Assembly (NCBI GenBank): GCA_902778175.1
Contig: CACYWT010000006.1
Coordinates: forward strand, 1-57,187
Reading direction: 5' to 3'
DNA length: 57,187 nt
DNA from: an uncultured Ruminococcus sp.
GTDB taxonomy: Bacteria > Bacillota > Clostridia > Oscillospirales > Acutalibacteraceae
Made by a program: the position numbers and the translations under genes. Shown here piece after piece: positions 1 through 8,320 of this stretch (position 1 is its first letter; each line of letters begins with the position of its first letter). The notes beneath the pieces were generated by a model. The model saw only the letters and a program-made list of their open reading frames with translations, ran no database searches and was not told the DNA's origin.

Positions 1-36
1 TCCGATGCTGCCATATTGAAAACTTATTGCTATTTG

Positions 37-65
37 AGAGGTCTGTTTCAGGCCTCTTTTTCTTT
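37..65 (+). terminator. Intrinsic terminator of a gene left of the window
   Basis: An 8-bp stem (37-44 with 50-57, one G-U pair) closes a 5-base loop and is followed by a T-rich run from 58 to 65. It would end transcription of a plus-strand gene lying outside the window and separates that unit from the small gene at 118. Confidence 0.7.
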
Positions 66-74
66 GCTATATGA

Positions 75-92
75 CGCGGGGTTATTGGGCGG
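75..92 (+). repeat. 18-base sequence repeated inverted at the far end of the window
   Basis: The 18 bases CGCGGGGTTATTGGGCGG recur exactly, on the opposite strand, at 57094-57111. In both places the sequence lies inside a short reading frame beginning M-(T/A)-R-G-Y-W-A; here the frame runs from ATG 71 to a TGA at 119-121 that overlaps the start codon of the next gene. Whether this is a translated leader or a repeat used elsewhere in the genome cannot be told from one window. Confidence 0.6.
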
Positions 93-117
93 TTACGATA
101 AATTTGGAGGAACACAT

Positions 118-489
118 ATGAAAATTGATGAAGATATCGCAAAACTTATATGCGAACTTGAATTTATTATTGGAGATCAATGCTATAATCCTAATTCCTA
201 TGATGGTTGGACAGGAGATGAAGGCTGTTCTTACAGGTATCCTGTGAATATTTATCCAAATAGTGATGCAGAAGAACCTGTCAAAGTCAGAGGAAAAGTT
301 ACAAGCGACATCTCTTATAAATGGCATAATGGCGAAATAAAAGAATCGAATATCCGTTCAATGAAGTATAAATTCGGCTCAAATCATTTGTTTATAGGAG
401 ATGGTCTTATTAAAGCTCTTGAATACTTAGAAGACAGATATAATATAGATTTTAATGAATTAGAGAAAAAAATAAAGAACAAAGAATAA
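118..489 (+). CDS. Small protein of unknown function (123 aa)
   Basis: I do not recognise this protein. The start is taken at ATG 118 because a strong GGAGG lies just upstream (106-110); an earlier in-frame start would run through the upstream terminator and the repeated leader sequence. The product is acidic and soluble, with no signal peptide or membrane segment. A Trp/Gly/Cys/Tyr-rich patch (about residues 28-40, GWTGDEGCSYRYP) is followed by a lysine-rich C-terminal helix. It stands alone between a terminator and an intron remnant, a typical accessory setting. Single-domain orphans like this are sometimes immunity proteins, but nothing here proves that. Confidence 0.7.
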   Translation: MKIDEDIAKLICELEFIIGDQCYNPNSYDGWTGDEGCSYRYPVNIYPNSDAEEPVKVRGKVTSDISYKWHNGEIKESNIRSMKYKFGSNHLFIGDGLIKALEYLEDRYNIDFNELEKKIKNKE

Positions 490-530
490 ATAATAGAAAA
501 GTATCTGCTGAGATTCATAATCAAAGCCGT

Positions 531-548
531 AAATGGAAATTTCCATTT
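531..548. repeat. Perfect 18-base palindrome next to the intron remnant
   Basis: AAATGGAAATTTCCATTT is a perfect palindrome abutting the 3' side of the intron remnant. It may be part of the old insertion site or a weak hairpin after the small gene at 118-489. No T-run follows it on the plus strand. Confidence 0.5.
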
Positions 549-550
549 CT

Positions 551-1067
551 GGGGGGTGGCTAACCCCCGTCCTCTCACAACACCGTGCGTACCGTTCGGT
601 ACACGGCGTTTCGGCTGTTCAAAGATGTGCTTATGCCTTGCACCTCATATTCCTAACCCTAAGCGTTCTTGCCTTATTCTCGGTTTCCAACCTACCTTGT
701 GGCAAGCAACCTCTTTCGAGCAATTGCTATCATCAGATGTCAGATAATCAGTGTCTGTCTTATCCCATCCGTCAAGCCCTTTCCTCCATCTATTTTCATA
801 GACTTCTCAGGTACTACGGCTTGAGCTGACTTCTGCACGCTCAATCATACCTTGCGATATGGGTTACTAAGGAACATACTAAATAAATGTTCTGCATAGC
901 ATACCGTGCAGAATATGTGATTTCTGTTCGTCAGACCAGAGGTTTGCCATCCGGCTTCCTTCAGATTCCGTCTCACGACGGACACCCTTGCCTTTGGCTG
1001 TAAGTTTCCCACTATCAGGGCACTTTACGGACTTTCACCGATTAGGCTACGCCCATGCCGGGCGAAC
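551..1067 (-). mobile_element. ORF-less group II intron remnant (class C-like)
   Basis: Read on the minus strand, the segment starts GTTCGCCCGGCATGGG, close to the conserved 5' end of bacterial class C introns. It continues with domain I landmarks (GGTGAAAGTCCG; AAGGGTGTCCGT; GAATCTGAAGGAAGC; GGCAAACCTCTGGTCTGA). Near its 3' end is a domain V-like hairpin (about 581-615) followed by GTTGTGAGAGGACGG and a domain VI-like hairpin with a GGGGG/CCCCC stem (552-568). No intron-encoded reverse transcriptase remains, since only about 500 bases separate the two ends. The usual TCCTAC-type 3' end after domain VI is not seen, so splicing competence is doubtful. It lies directly behind a terminator, the preferred target of class C introns. 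Confidence 0.8.
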
Positions 1068-1068
1068 T

Positions 1069-1103
1069 AAAAAAAGGCAGCGCCGGTTTAAGATGGCGCT
1101 GCC
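1069..1103 (-). terminator. Terminator of the DUF4364 operon; target of the intron
   Basis: On the minus strand a 9-bp GC-rich stem (1095-1103 with 1076-1084, GGCAGCGCC/GGCGCTGCC) with a 10-base loop is followed by seven T residues (1075-1069). It ends the two-gene minus-strand unit. The intron 5' end (1067) starts within two bases of the T-run. Confidence 0.92.
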
Positions 1104-1115
1104 TTGCTTACTTAA

Positions 1116-1484
1116 TTATATAAATTTCATTTTATATGCATTTTCAATTTCATATTTGTAACCGTCGGTGTTCCAATGCTCGATATGATATATTTTATCC
1201 TTACAGCTGAGATAGTTTTCCGATGGTATAAGACAGCAGTCAAGCACACCGCTGATCTTTTTTTCTGATGGTATAAATACTCTTCCGTTCTTTTTCTGAA
1301 TTATCTGAAGTTTTTCAAAAAAATGATGTATATCTGATGCGGTAATATCATTCATGCCATAAAAAGCAAAAACCTCAATACAGCTTTTGATAAGGCTGAA
1401 ACTCTGCATCTGTGAATAATCCACCATTGCTTTTTCACCCTTGTAGAAAAAGCTTACCTCGTTATAGTTTATTTTCTCAGTCAT
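1116..1484 (-). CDS. Conserved-context hypothetical protein (122 aa)
   Basis: I cannot assign a family. The start ATG (1484) has a good AAGGAG site 7 bases upstream and overlaps the end of the DUF4364 gene by 8 bases, so the two are translationally coupled and probably work together. The product is soluble, with no signal sequence; a central helical region (about residues 25-70) contains an 'ITASDIHHFFEKL' stretch that resembles a winged-helix segment, and the C-terminus carries aromatic, possibly beta-sheet residues. A terminator follows closely. A role accessory to the neighbouring putative regulator is inference only. Confidence 0.75.
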   Translation of the reverse strand: MTEKINYNEVSFFYKGEKAMVDYSQMQSFSLIKSCIEVFAFYGMNDITASDIHHFFEKLQIIQKKNGRVFIPSEKKISGVLDCCLIPSENYLSCKDKIYHIEHWNTDGYKYEIENAYKMKFI

Positions 1485-2067
1485 TCTGATGCTCCTTTAT
1501 CAGTTCATTAATCATATCCTTATCCTGAATAGTTGCAGCGATTATCATGGAGTAAACTTTTTCAGGATTTTTATAGAAATTCTTTTTTACCGTTTCTGCA
1601 TCGTTTCTTTCGGGAACAAGAAGGGTGAGTGACATCAGATCCCTGGTTCCGTCTGTAATACATACAGTAACATAGTAGCCGCCATCATCAGCCTTTTCGA
1701 TCCTGACAGGGTTTTCTTTTTCATTTATACGAAGTTCAGCCTGATCTTTTACAGCTTTCAGAGCCTTTTGTCTGATAAAAGAGGACAGTTCCGATCCGAG
1801 TTGTTTTGCAACCAGCTTTCCGTTTTTTGTGATAGCGATGGTTTTTTCGTCCTCATATTTCAGATTTCCAAGCTTTACCAGTTCTGATACGGCAGATGAA
1901 ACTTCAAAATAATTTGCTATTCCGTTTTCCTGTATGCTGTCAATGAGATCTTCACGGGCAATAGGTTTTTCGAACTGATCGAGCATATAGCATATCAGGA
2001 TTCCAATTTCTCTTGTATTTCTGAGTCCTCCGGGTTCAACACCGGCTGAAAATGCATCAAATTCCAA
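1477..2067 (-). CDS. DUF4364 family protein (putative winged-helix regulator)
   Basis: This 196-residue protein matches the DUF4364 family of Clostridia. It has an N-terminal winged-helix-like domain (about residues 18-90, containing REIGILICYMLDQFEKPIAR and an 'ITKNGK' wing) followed by a C-terminal alpha/beta part (about 100-196). The start is TTG 2067, chosen because AGGAGG lies 7 bases upstream; a sigma-A type promoter lies at 2103-2131. The molecular role of the family is not established, though the fold suggests DNA binding. It is the first gene of a two-gene operon with the overlapping small protein downstream. Confidence 0.85.
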   Translation of the reverse strand: MEFDAFSAGVEPGGLRNTREIGILICYMLDQFEKPIAREDLIDSIQENGIANYFEVSSAVSELVKLGNLKYEDEKTIAITKNGKLVAKQLGSELSSFIRQKALKAVKDQAELRINEKENPVRIEKADDGGYYVTVCITDGTRDLMSLTLLVPERNDAETVKKNFYKNPEKVYSMIIAATIQDKDMINELIKEHQND

Positions 2068-2102
2068 AACTATGCCTCCTGACTAATGAAGATAACATAA
2101 TA

Positions 2103-2131
2103 AGTATAACACAAATATGCTTTCTGTTCAA
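2103..2131 (-). promoter_or_regulatory. Sigma-A promoter for the DUF4364 operon
   Basis: Minus strand: TTGAAC (2131-2126), a 17-base spacer and TATACT (2108-2103), about 35 bases before the TTG start. Confidence 0.75.
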
Positions 2132-2241
2132 TTAAAAATGACGGATTTTTTTATTATGATCAGAAATAAGGTCTGTGTTGTTATTTTAAATAAAAACTAT
2201 ATAACTAATTTGCCTATTATCATGATTTTAATTGCAATATA

Positions 2242-2270
2242 TTGATTGTAAATAATACATATGGTATAAT
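2242..2270 (+). promoter_or_regulatory. Sigma-A promoter for the CAP-domain protein
   Basis: TTGATT (2242-2247), a 17-base spacer and a consensus TATAAT (2265-2270), 58 bases ahead of the chosen start codon. Confidence 0.8.
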
Positions 2271-2327
2271 AAACATAAGTATAGGTATTTGTTAATAATT
2301 AACAAGAGAGAGAAAGGGATGATTATT

Positions 2328-4199
2328 ATGAAGAAGAAAGTGATGAGTCAATTACTTTCATATATCTTGTTTTTTGCTGTTATATTTCAAGGATTCATTT
2401 TTATCGGAAAGCCGATGCAAGCCCAGGCTGCTTCACTCGGTATAAAAGCAAATGTTTCTGTTTCGTCCATGTATGTAGGAGGAAATCTGACTGTACAGGC
2501 AACGGCTTCCGGCGGTTCATCGCCGTATAACTATAAATTTATCTATAAAGTCGGAAACGGCGGCTGGCAGGTGGCAAAATATTATGGTTCATATAATAAA
2601 GTTTCATTCACAACTAAAACAGCCGGAACATATACTGTAAGATCATATGCTAAAGATAAAAAGAATCTGGAGGCATATTGCGATATCAAAGTTACTGTGA
2701 AACCGAAATATGTCGCTCTGTCAAATAATTCGTCGATCAATTCTTACACTGTAGAATACGGAACTGCTGTGGTTATTAACGGAAAAGCATCCGGAGGAAA
2801 TGCGCCTTACACATATGCGTTTTATCAAACGATTCAGGATGGCACAAAAAAAACTATCAAGAATTTTTCTTCAGCATCAAGTACTTCTATAAAGCTTTCT
2901 CCCGGATATTATAAGATAGAATGTGTGGTTAAGGACAAGGACGGAAAAACCGCTACAAAAGCATTCAATAATGTTACGGTTAAAAAGAAAAATACAGCAA
3001 CTTTAAAAAATATATCCACTTTACCGACATCCGTAATCGCAGTAGGAAGCTCGCTGAAAATAACCGGAAAGGCTTCCGGCGGATATCAGCCTTATCAGTA
3101 CGCATCATACTATTCGCTTGACGGAAAGACTTACACAAAAATCAGTGATTATAACAAGAGCGCATATTCTACTGTAAAATTATCCAAACCCGGTTTTTAT
3201 ACAATTAAAACTCTTGTTAAGGATATAGCCGGCAAGGTTAATACAAAACTGATAAATCTTACAGTCAAAAAGGATACCGGCAAGATTATGACTCTCAGTT
3301 CTTCGGTCAATGTCGGTTTACTTGTTGATCAGGGGGCAAAGGCCACTGTCAAGGCAACAGCCTACGGCGGATCGCAGCCATATAAATATGCATATTACTA
3401 TAAGATAGATTCCGGAAGCTGGCATGTGCTCAAAACCTTCAGCACCGACTTATCCGCTCAGTATAAATTCTCTAATAAAGGTCATTATACACTTAAAGTA
3501 ACTGCCCGCGATGCTACCGGAAAAACAATAGATAAAACCTTCTCAGTTGATTCAATAGCAGTTTCGAGCTACACTGCGTCCGGAGTCAATAAAGGAACAA
3601 AGAATGTCAATTATGGTTTTTCTGTAACGCTTAATGCTCAGAATAAGGGAACAGGATCACAATATGCATTCTTCTATAAGAAAGTCGGAACAAATGTATG
3701 GTCTACACTGCAGAATTACAGTTCAAAACAGACAGCAGTATTCAGACCGAGATATACTGATAAATATCTGGTTCTGATCTATACCAAAGTAGGAACAACA
3801 TTATATCCTGCTACCTATTATGTAACATCTTCTATTGATCCGAGGATAAATAAAACGCTGAACCTTATCAATAGTGAGCGCAATAAAGCCTGTCTGAAAC
3901 CTGTTGCTCTTGATACAGATCTGATATTTGTCTGCGGAGTAAGGGCAGAAGAGTTAAGTAAGGTATATTCTCATACAAGACCAAACGGATCAAGTTATTC
4001 AACAGTTCTCGATGAATATGATGCCGATTATTCCACAAGAAGCGGCGAGAATATCGCAGCCGGTTTCTCAAGTGCAGATGATACGGTAGATGGATGGATG
4101 GCTTCTGCTAAACACAAAGCAAATATTCTGAATCCCAATTATTCAAAGATGGGTGTAAATATCTACAACAAATTCTGGGATCAGATTTTTACTGATTAA
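2328..4199 (+). CDS. Secreted protein with five beta-sandwich repeats and a C-terminal CAP domain
   Basis: The start at ATG 2328 follows an AAAGGG site 9 bases upstream. It begins with a basic N-terminus and hydrophobic stretch ending in AQAA (about residue 35), a signal peptide. Five related segments of about 90 residues follow (roughly 36-125, 127-218, 222-313, 318-409, 410-503). Each carries an 'ASGG.xPYxYxFYYK' motif and ends in 'YxIKVxVKDxxGK'; they resemble Y_Y_Y or PKD-like extracellular modules. Residues 505-623 form a CAP/SCP-PR1 domain with His549 (YSHTRP), Glu574 (SGENIA) and His596 (KHKANIL). There is no LPXTG or membrane anchor, so the protein is probably released or held by its repeats. 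Substrate unknown. Has its own promoter. Confidence 0.93.
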   Translation: MKKKVMSQLLSYILFFAVIFQGFIFIGKPMQAQAASLGIKANVSVSSMYVGGNLTVQATASGGSSPYNYKFIYKVGNGGWQVAKYYGSYNKVSFTTKTAGTYTVRSYAKDKKNLEAYCDIKVTVKPKYVALSNNSSINSYTVEYGTAVVINGKASGGNAPYTYAFYQTIQDGTKKTIKNFSSASSTSIKLSPGYYKIECVVKDKDGKTATKAFNNVTVKKKNTATLKNISTLPTSVIAVGSSLKITGKASGGYQPYQYASYYSLDGKTYTKISDYNKSAYSTVKLSKPGFYTIKTLVKDIAGKVNTKLINLTVKKDTGKIMTLSSSVNVGLLVDQGAKATVKATAYGGSQPYKYAYYYKIDSGSWHVLKTFSTDLSAQYKFSNKGHYTLKVTARDATGKTIDKTFSVDSIAVSSYTASGVNKGTKNVNYGFSVTLNAQNKGTGSQYAFFYKKVGTNVWSTLQNYSSKQTAVFRPRYTDKYLVLIYTKVGTTLYPATYYVTSSIDPRINKTLNLINSERNKACLKPVALDTDLIFVCGVRAEELSKVYSHTRPNGSSYSTVLDEYDADYSTRSGENIAAGFSSADDTVDGWMASAKHKANILNPNYSKMGVNIYNKFWDQIFTD

Positions 4200-4320
4200 A
4201 GGCAACACCGCTGATTGCTCTTTTACCGTTATTCTGTACCAAACTTGGCAGATAACCGTAAAAACAGGAAGTTCATCTGAGGAACTATCATTGTAAGTTT
4301 TTGTAAAAAAATCTGCGGTG
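4199..4320 (+). repeat. Terminal-inverted-repeat element, truncated copy (copy A)
   Basis: It begins AAGGCAACACCGC, the same left end as the copies at 26954 and 30622, and overlaps the stop codon of the CAP gene. It shares further blocks with the 30622 copy (GATAACCGT; AAAAAATCTGCGG) but lacks the right-hand end. An internal hairpin pairs 4221-4232 with 4252-4263 (11 of 12). The right part merges with the terminator of the next minus-strand operon. Confidence 0.6.
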
Positions 4321-4343
4321 CGCAGGAAAACCTGTGCATCGCA
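4305..4343 (-). terminator. Terminator of the two-flavoprotein operon
   Basis: A 13-bp stem (4314-4326 with 4331-4343, two G-U pairs) closes an AAAA/TTTT loop and is followed on the minus strand by a T-run (4311-4305). It lies directly behind the minus-strand FAD dehydrogenase gene. Confidence 0.85.
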
Positions 4344-4352
4344 TATCTATTA

Positions 4353-5933
4353 TTATCTGAGGATCATTTCTGCTGCTTTTATTCCGTCAACTGCTGCGGA
4401 CATTATTCCTCCGGCATAACCGGCGCCTTCTCCGCATGGATAAAGTCCTTTTAATGATACCGAATTCATTGTTTCGTCCCTGAGTATTCTTACAGGTGAA
4501 GAGCTGCGGCTCTCCACAGCAGTTAATACAGCATCTCCGTCAGCAAATCCATGGAGTTTACCATCAAGAACAGCCAGACCTTCTTTCAGAGCATCGGTCA
4601 TAAACTCAGGCAGACAACTGTGCAGTTCGGTCAACTCATATCCCGGTCTATAGCTTGGAATGACATTTCCGAGCTGAGCGGTCTTTTCTTTTCTCAAAAA
4701 ATCACATACACGCTGAACCGGAGCGTGATAGTTTTCACCGCCGTAAATAAACGCCTGCTTTTCAAGCTTTCGCTGTAATTGTACTCCTGCGAGGATATCA
4801 CTGCTGCCGAAATCAGACGGATCAATTCCAACAAGCAAAGCAGAATTTGCATTTATTCCATCTCTGGCAAATTCGCTCATACCATTGGTAACGAGATGCC
4901 CTTTTTCACTTGCAGCAGCAACAACGCTGCCGCCCGGACACATACAGAAGGTATAGACGCCTCGTCCGTCTGCAAGATGCGCCGCGAGCTTATAATCGGC
5001 AGCCGGAAGAAATGGACTGTTATACAAGCTGCCGTATTGCTGACGGTTGATCTGTTCCTGAAGATGCTCAATACGCACACCCATAGCAAAGGATTTCTGT
5101 TCCATACGGATACCTTTTTCATTAAGCATAGAAAAAGTATCTCTTGCGCTGTGACCTACAGCAAGAATCAAACTGTCTGTTTTTATTGTATATTTTTGTC
5201 CGTCTTTCATATATACAGCAGAACACAGAGTTCCGTTGTTTTCACAGATATCAATAAGTTTCGCACCGAATAATACCTTTCCGCCGAGAGAAATGATCTC
5301 TTTGCGGATATTTTTGACTGTATTTTTAAGTTTATCTGTACCGATATGAGGTTTCGCAAGATAAAGTATCTCTTCCGGTGCGCCATGTTTTACAAATTCC
5401 TGCAGTACTTTCCGTATACGGTGATCCTTAGTTCCAGTGGTAAGTTTTCCGTCGGAAAAGGTTCCGGCTCCTCCTTCTCCGAACTGAACATTGGAATCAA
5501 CGTCAAGCTCTTCTCCGTTCCAGAATGAAGATACATCTTTAGTGCGCTTATCAACGTCAGCTCCGCGTTCAAGTACTATCGGTTCCTGACCTGCCTGGGC
5601 GAGAATAAGAGCAGCAAATAATCCGCATGGTCCGCTGCCGACAATGACAGGACGCAGCCCGGATTTTTTGCATACAGGAAGTTCATATTGGTATTCTTTG
5701 ATTATTTCTGCTGATTTGCATTTATCAGCTATTTTTTGTTCATTGTTCCCGATAACGACATCAACGGAGGCCTGAAAATGGATCCTGTCTTTTTTTCTTG
5801 CGTCCAGACTTCTTTTGTAAAGAGAAAGCCTTTTGATCTGCGACGGATCAATTTTCAGTTTTTTTGCAGCAGCAGATCTCAATGTGTTTTCATCATATTC
5901 AATCGGCAGGGAAATGCCATTTATTCTTATCAT
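4353..5933 (-). CDS. FAD-dependent dehydrogenase, COG2509-like flavoprotein
   Basis: This 526-residue protein has an N-terminal domain of about 85 residues and then a Rossmann FAD-binding domain. The dinucleotide motif is GSGPCGLFAALILAQAG (about residues 98-114), followed by an ERG motif. The 'FGEGGAGTFSDGKLTT' block and 'AVGHSARDTF' are typical of the uncharacterised NAD(FAD)-utilising dehydrogenases of COG2509. A C-terminal 'GEGAGYAGGIMSAAVDGI' completes the FAD site. Physiological substrate unknown. It lies 16 bases downstream of another flavoprotein gene, so the two are probably cotranscribed and end at the terminator at 4305-4343. No membrane segments, so cytoplasmic. Confidence 0.9.
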   Translation of the reverse strand: MIRINGISLPIEYDENTLRSAAAKKLKIDPSQIKRLSLYKRSLDARKKDRIHFQASVDVVIGNNEQKIADKCKSAEIIKEYQYELPVCKKSGLRPVIVGSGPCGLFAALILAQAGQEPIVLERGADVDKRTKDVSSFWNGEELDVDSNVQFGEGGAGTFSDGKLTTGTKDHRIRKVLQEFVKHGAPEEILYLAKPHIGTDKLKNTVKNIRKEIISLGGKVLFGAKLIDICENNGTLCSAVYMKDGQKYTIKTDSLILAVGHSARDTFSMLNEKGIRMEQKSFAMGVRIEHLQEQINRQQYGSLYNSPFLPAADYKLAAHLADGRGVYTFCMCPGGSVVAAASEKGHLVTNGMSEFARDGINANSALLVGIDPSDFGSSDILAGVQLQRKLEKQAFIYGGENYHAPVQRVCDFLRKEKTAQLGNVIPSYRPGYELTELHSCLPEFMTDALKEGLAVLDGKLHGFADGDAVLTAVESRSSSPVRILRDETMNSVSLKGLYPCGEGAGYAGGIMSAAVDGIKAAEMILR

Positions 5934-5949
5934 AATTATTCCGTCCGTT

Positions 5950-7191
5950 TCATTTGATATTATTTGCAGCCTTTATTCCGCTTCCGAATGCAAAGTGAAG
6001 GTTATATCCTCCGCAGTCGCCGTCAACATTCAGCATTTCACCGCAGATATACAGGTTTCTGATTTTTCTGGACATGAGCGAATCAGCATATATCTCGTCT
6101 GAACCGATCCCTCCAGCGCAAACCTGAGCAGATCTGAAATTGTCTGTTTTTACCGGAGTAAAACAGAAATTTTTGATTTTTTCTGCAAGTATGTAAATAT
6201 CATCATCTGTAATATCCCGACAGTTTCTTTTTTCTATCCGGCAATTCTTTACGAGTACTGCGGATAGATTTTTATTCAAAGCCCCCGATAAAATATCCGA
6301 TGTATTTTGTTCTGCGAAGGTTTTACGACAGGATCTCAGGTATCTGATAAGCTCTTTTTCATTATACTCCGGCATAAGATCCGCGGAAATGCAGAGCTTA
6401 TTGCGATGTTTTCCGAAAACGGTATTGAAGGTAAGATATTCATTGATCAGTCTGGAACATTCAAATAAACATATGCCTGATATGCCTTTATCGCTGAATT
6501 GGATTTCTCCCTGTTTTTCTCTTAGTTTTTTTCCGTCGCAGATCACAGAGATCTTTCCCTTTGCACGGACCCCTTTGAGTGCTTTGTATTTTTCTTTTGT
6601 TTCAACAGGAGAAAGAGAAGGGAAAAGGGGAGTCGGTTCTATTCCTGCATTTTTCAGTAATTCAAGACCGCTGCTGTCGGAGCCTAAAGAAGGAGATGCC
6701 TTGCTGCCGCATGCGAAAATAATGTTTTCGGCAATTATTTTTTCTTCGTCGGAATCAATGATGATGCTATTATTTTTTCTCTTTATTGACTTGATCAGAA
6801 AACCGCAGCGTATATTCACTTCAAGCTGTGCCAGCCTGTTTCTCATACAATCAAGTACGGAAGAAGCCTGATTGCTGTAGGGATATAACCTCCCTTCGGA
6901 ATCTTCTCTGAGCAAAAGACCAAGTGATGAAAAAAATCTTTTCAGTTCCTTTATTCCGAAATCATCAAGTACAGAAGAAATTATCTCCTTATCTCCGTAA
7001 TAATGGCTTTTATCTGAATTCATATTACTGATATTGCATCGTCCGTTTCCTGTCGCAAGAAGCTTTCTTCCGATTTTTGCTTGTTTTTCCAGAAGAATTA
7101 CATTTTTTCCGCCGGATCTTTCTGCTGCGGTAATTGCAGCTGCAAGACCTGACGCGCCTGCTCCTATTACGGCTATTTTGATCTGATACAT
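5950..7191 (-). CDS. BaiN/HI0933-family FAD-binding oxidoreductase
   Basis: A 413-residue cytoplasmic flavoprotein of the COG2081 type, which has been called aminoacetone oxidase-like or BaiN-like. The FAD-binding motif GAGASGLAAAITAAE starts at about residue 10. Family-specific blocks follow: KLLATGNGRCNISN (about 44-57), TPLFPSLSPVE in the middle, and CAGGIGSDEI plus GDCGGYNLHFAFGSGIKAA near the C-terminus. True substrate is not known for most members; some act on bile acids or reduce flavin-linked double bonds. The ATG at 7191 follows an AGGAC site. It is the first gene of a two-flavoprotein operon with a promoter at 7240-7268. Confidence 0.92.
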   Translation of the reverse strand: MYQIKIAVIGAGASGLAAAITAAERSGGKNVILLEKQAKIGRKLLATGNGRCNISNMNSDKSHYYGDKEIISSVLDDFGIKELKRFFSSLGLLLREDSEGRLYPYSNQASSVLDCMRNRLAQLEVNIRCGFLIKSIKRKNNSIIIDSDEEKIIAENIIFACGSKASPSLGSDSSGLELLKNAGIEPTPLFPSLSPVETKEKYKALKGVRAKGKISVICDGKKLREKQGEIQFSDKGISGICLFECSRLINEYLTFNTVFGKHRNKLCISADLMPEYNEKELIRYLRSCRKTFAEQNTSDILSGALNKNLSAVLVKNCRIEKRNCRDITDDDIYILAEKIKNFCFTPVKTDNFRSAQVCAGGIGSDEIYADSLMSRKIRNLYICGEMLNVDGDCGGYNLHFAFGSGIKAANNIK

Positions 7192-7206
7192 TATTTCACG
7201 TCCTGA

Positions 7207-7226
7207 CTTTGTGCGGTGTTGTCTTT
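7207..7226 (-). repeat. Solo end of the terminal-inverted-repeat element (copy D)
   Basis: Read on the minus strand, 19 of 20 bases equal the left end of copy C (30621-30640), beginning AAAGACAACACCGCAC. Only the end is present. It lies in the untranslated leader between the promoter and the start codon of the flavoprotein gene. Confidence 0.6.
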
Positions 7227-7239
7227 ATTTCCTTTGTAT

Positions 7240-7268
7240 AATATACCATAAATAATTAATTGCAGCAA
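7240..7268 (-). promoter_or_regulatory. Probable promoter of the two-flavoprotein operon
   Basis: Minus strand: TTGCTG (7268-7263), a 17-base spacer and TATATT (7245-7240), with an overlapping TATTAT. About 50 bases of leader remain, containing the solo repeat end. Confidence 0.55.
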
Positions 7269-7344
7269 CCGGTTTTTTATATGAAAAAATTAGTAATGAT
7301 ATTTTTTATTATAGATGGCATACTATATACGGGAGTTGAGCAAG

Positions 7345-8319
7345 ATGAAAAGGTATCTGATATTAATACTTATTACGGTAATGTGCATTATCGGCATTTT
7401 TACTGTCGGAAATATTGTTACGGCGGCTTCTGATGTTACCGTCTATACATTGCAGCGTCAGGATGCTGACAATACCGTAACCGCATCGGGAAAACTGCAG
7501 TATGAGGATCGTCTTCCGGTTAATGCAGGCAATTACTGTATAGTTGATGAAATAATGGTCAAAAACGGTAATACTGTAGCGTCGGGAGATGTTCTGGTCA
7601 AAGTAAGCGAATTGATTTTGACGGAGGATTTTCCCTATACAGAATCTGATGCCGAAGCAATGCTTGATCTGTTAAACGGAAACGGGATCCCTGCGGAAAT
7701 AATCGACCGGATAAGAGAGTATACCGTTCAAAAGGAGATCATAGCCGAAAAAGACGGTATTATTTCTGGTATTTGCTGCAAAAAGGACGAAATATTAAAA
7801 AAAGACACGACAATAATGACAATATCAGATCCTTCAGCTCTTGTGATACCGTTGGATATCAATGAAATGAAAATATCCGGTATCCAATGCGGACAGTCAG
7901 TCCGGGTAAACTTTCCGGCGATCGGAGATAAAAAATTCAGCGGAGAAATTATAAAAATCTCTGATGAGGCGAAGCAGGCGAAATCCTTATCCGGCAGTGA
8001 AACAACTGTAGAAACAATTGTCCGGATAAAAGATCCCGATGAAAGACTCCGGATAGGCTACAGTGCTGAATGTATAATTCTGGTTTCGACTGACAAGAAT
8101 ATTCTGCTGCTCCCATATGAATATCTTCATACTGATGAAAAGGGTTCATTCGTTTTTGTAGCCAGAGGCAGCCAGGCATATAAAGTTTATATTGAAACCG
8201 GTACGGAATATCGCAAGGGTATTGCAATAAAAAAGGGGCTCAGAGAAAACGAAAAGATCATCTGCAAACCCGATGATCTGTCAGACGGGCAGAGAATAAA
8301 AATAACGGAGGATACCTGA
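7345..8319 (+). CDS. HlyD/MacA-family efflux adaptor protein
   Basis: The start at ATG 7345 has GGGAG 9 bases upstream. A single N-terminal membrane anchor (about residues 4-25) precedes an extracytoplasmic part. This part shows a split lipoyl/barrel-sandwich domain: 'VNAGNYCIVDEIMVKNG' and 'IIAEKDGIISGICCKK' are joined by a short helical linker of about 50 residues instead of the long coiled coil of Gram-negative adaptors. Beta-barrel and membrane-proximal domains follow. It is the Gram-positive YknX-like type and would gather or gate substrates for the FtsX-type permease two bases downstream. No ATPase gene is present in this operon. Confidence 0.9.
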   Translation: MKRYLILILITVMCIIGIFTVGNIVTAASDVTVYTLQRQDADNTVTASGKLQYEDRLPVNAGNYCIVDEIMVKNGNTVASGDVLVKVSELILTEDFPYTESDAEAMLDLLNGNGIPAEIIDRIREYTVQKEIIAEKDGIISGICCKKDEILKKDTTIMTISDPSALVIPLDINEMKISGIQCGQSVRVNFPAIGDKKFSGEIIKISDEAKQAKSLSGSETTVETIVRIKDPDERLRIGYSAECIILVSTDKNILLLPYEYLHTDEKGSFVFVARGSQAYKVYIETGTEYRKGIAIKKGLRENEKIICKPDDLSDGQRIKITEDT

Positions 8320-8320
8320 T

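Noticed and set aside
533-829. 98-residue plus-strand frame over the intron remnant
   Set aside because: It is the antisense of conserved group II intron RNA, has no ribosome binding site and no protein-like pattern.
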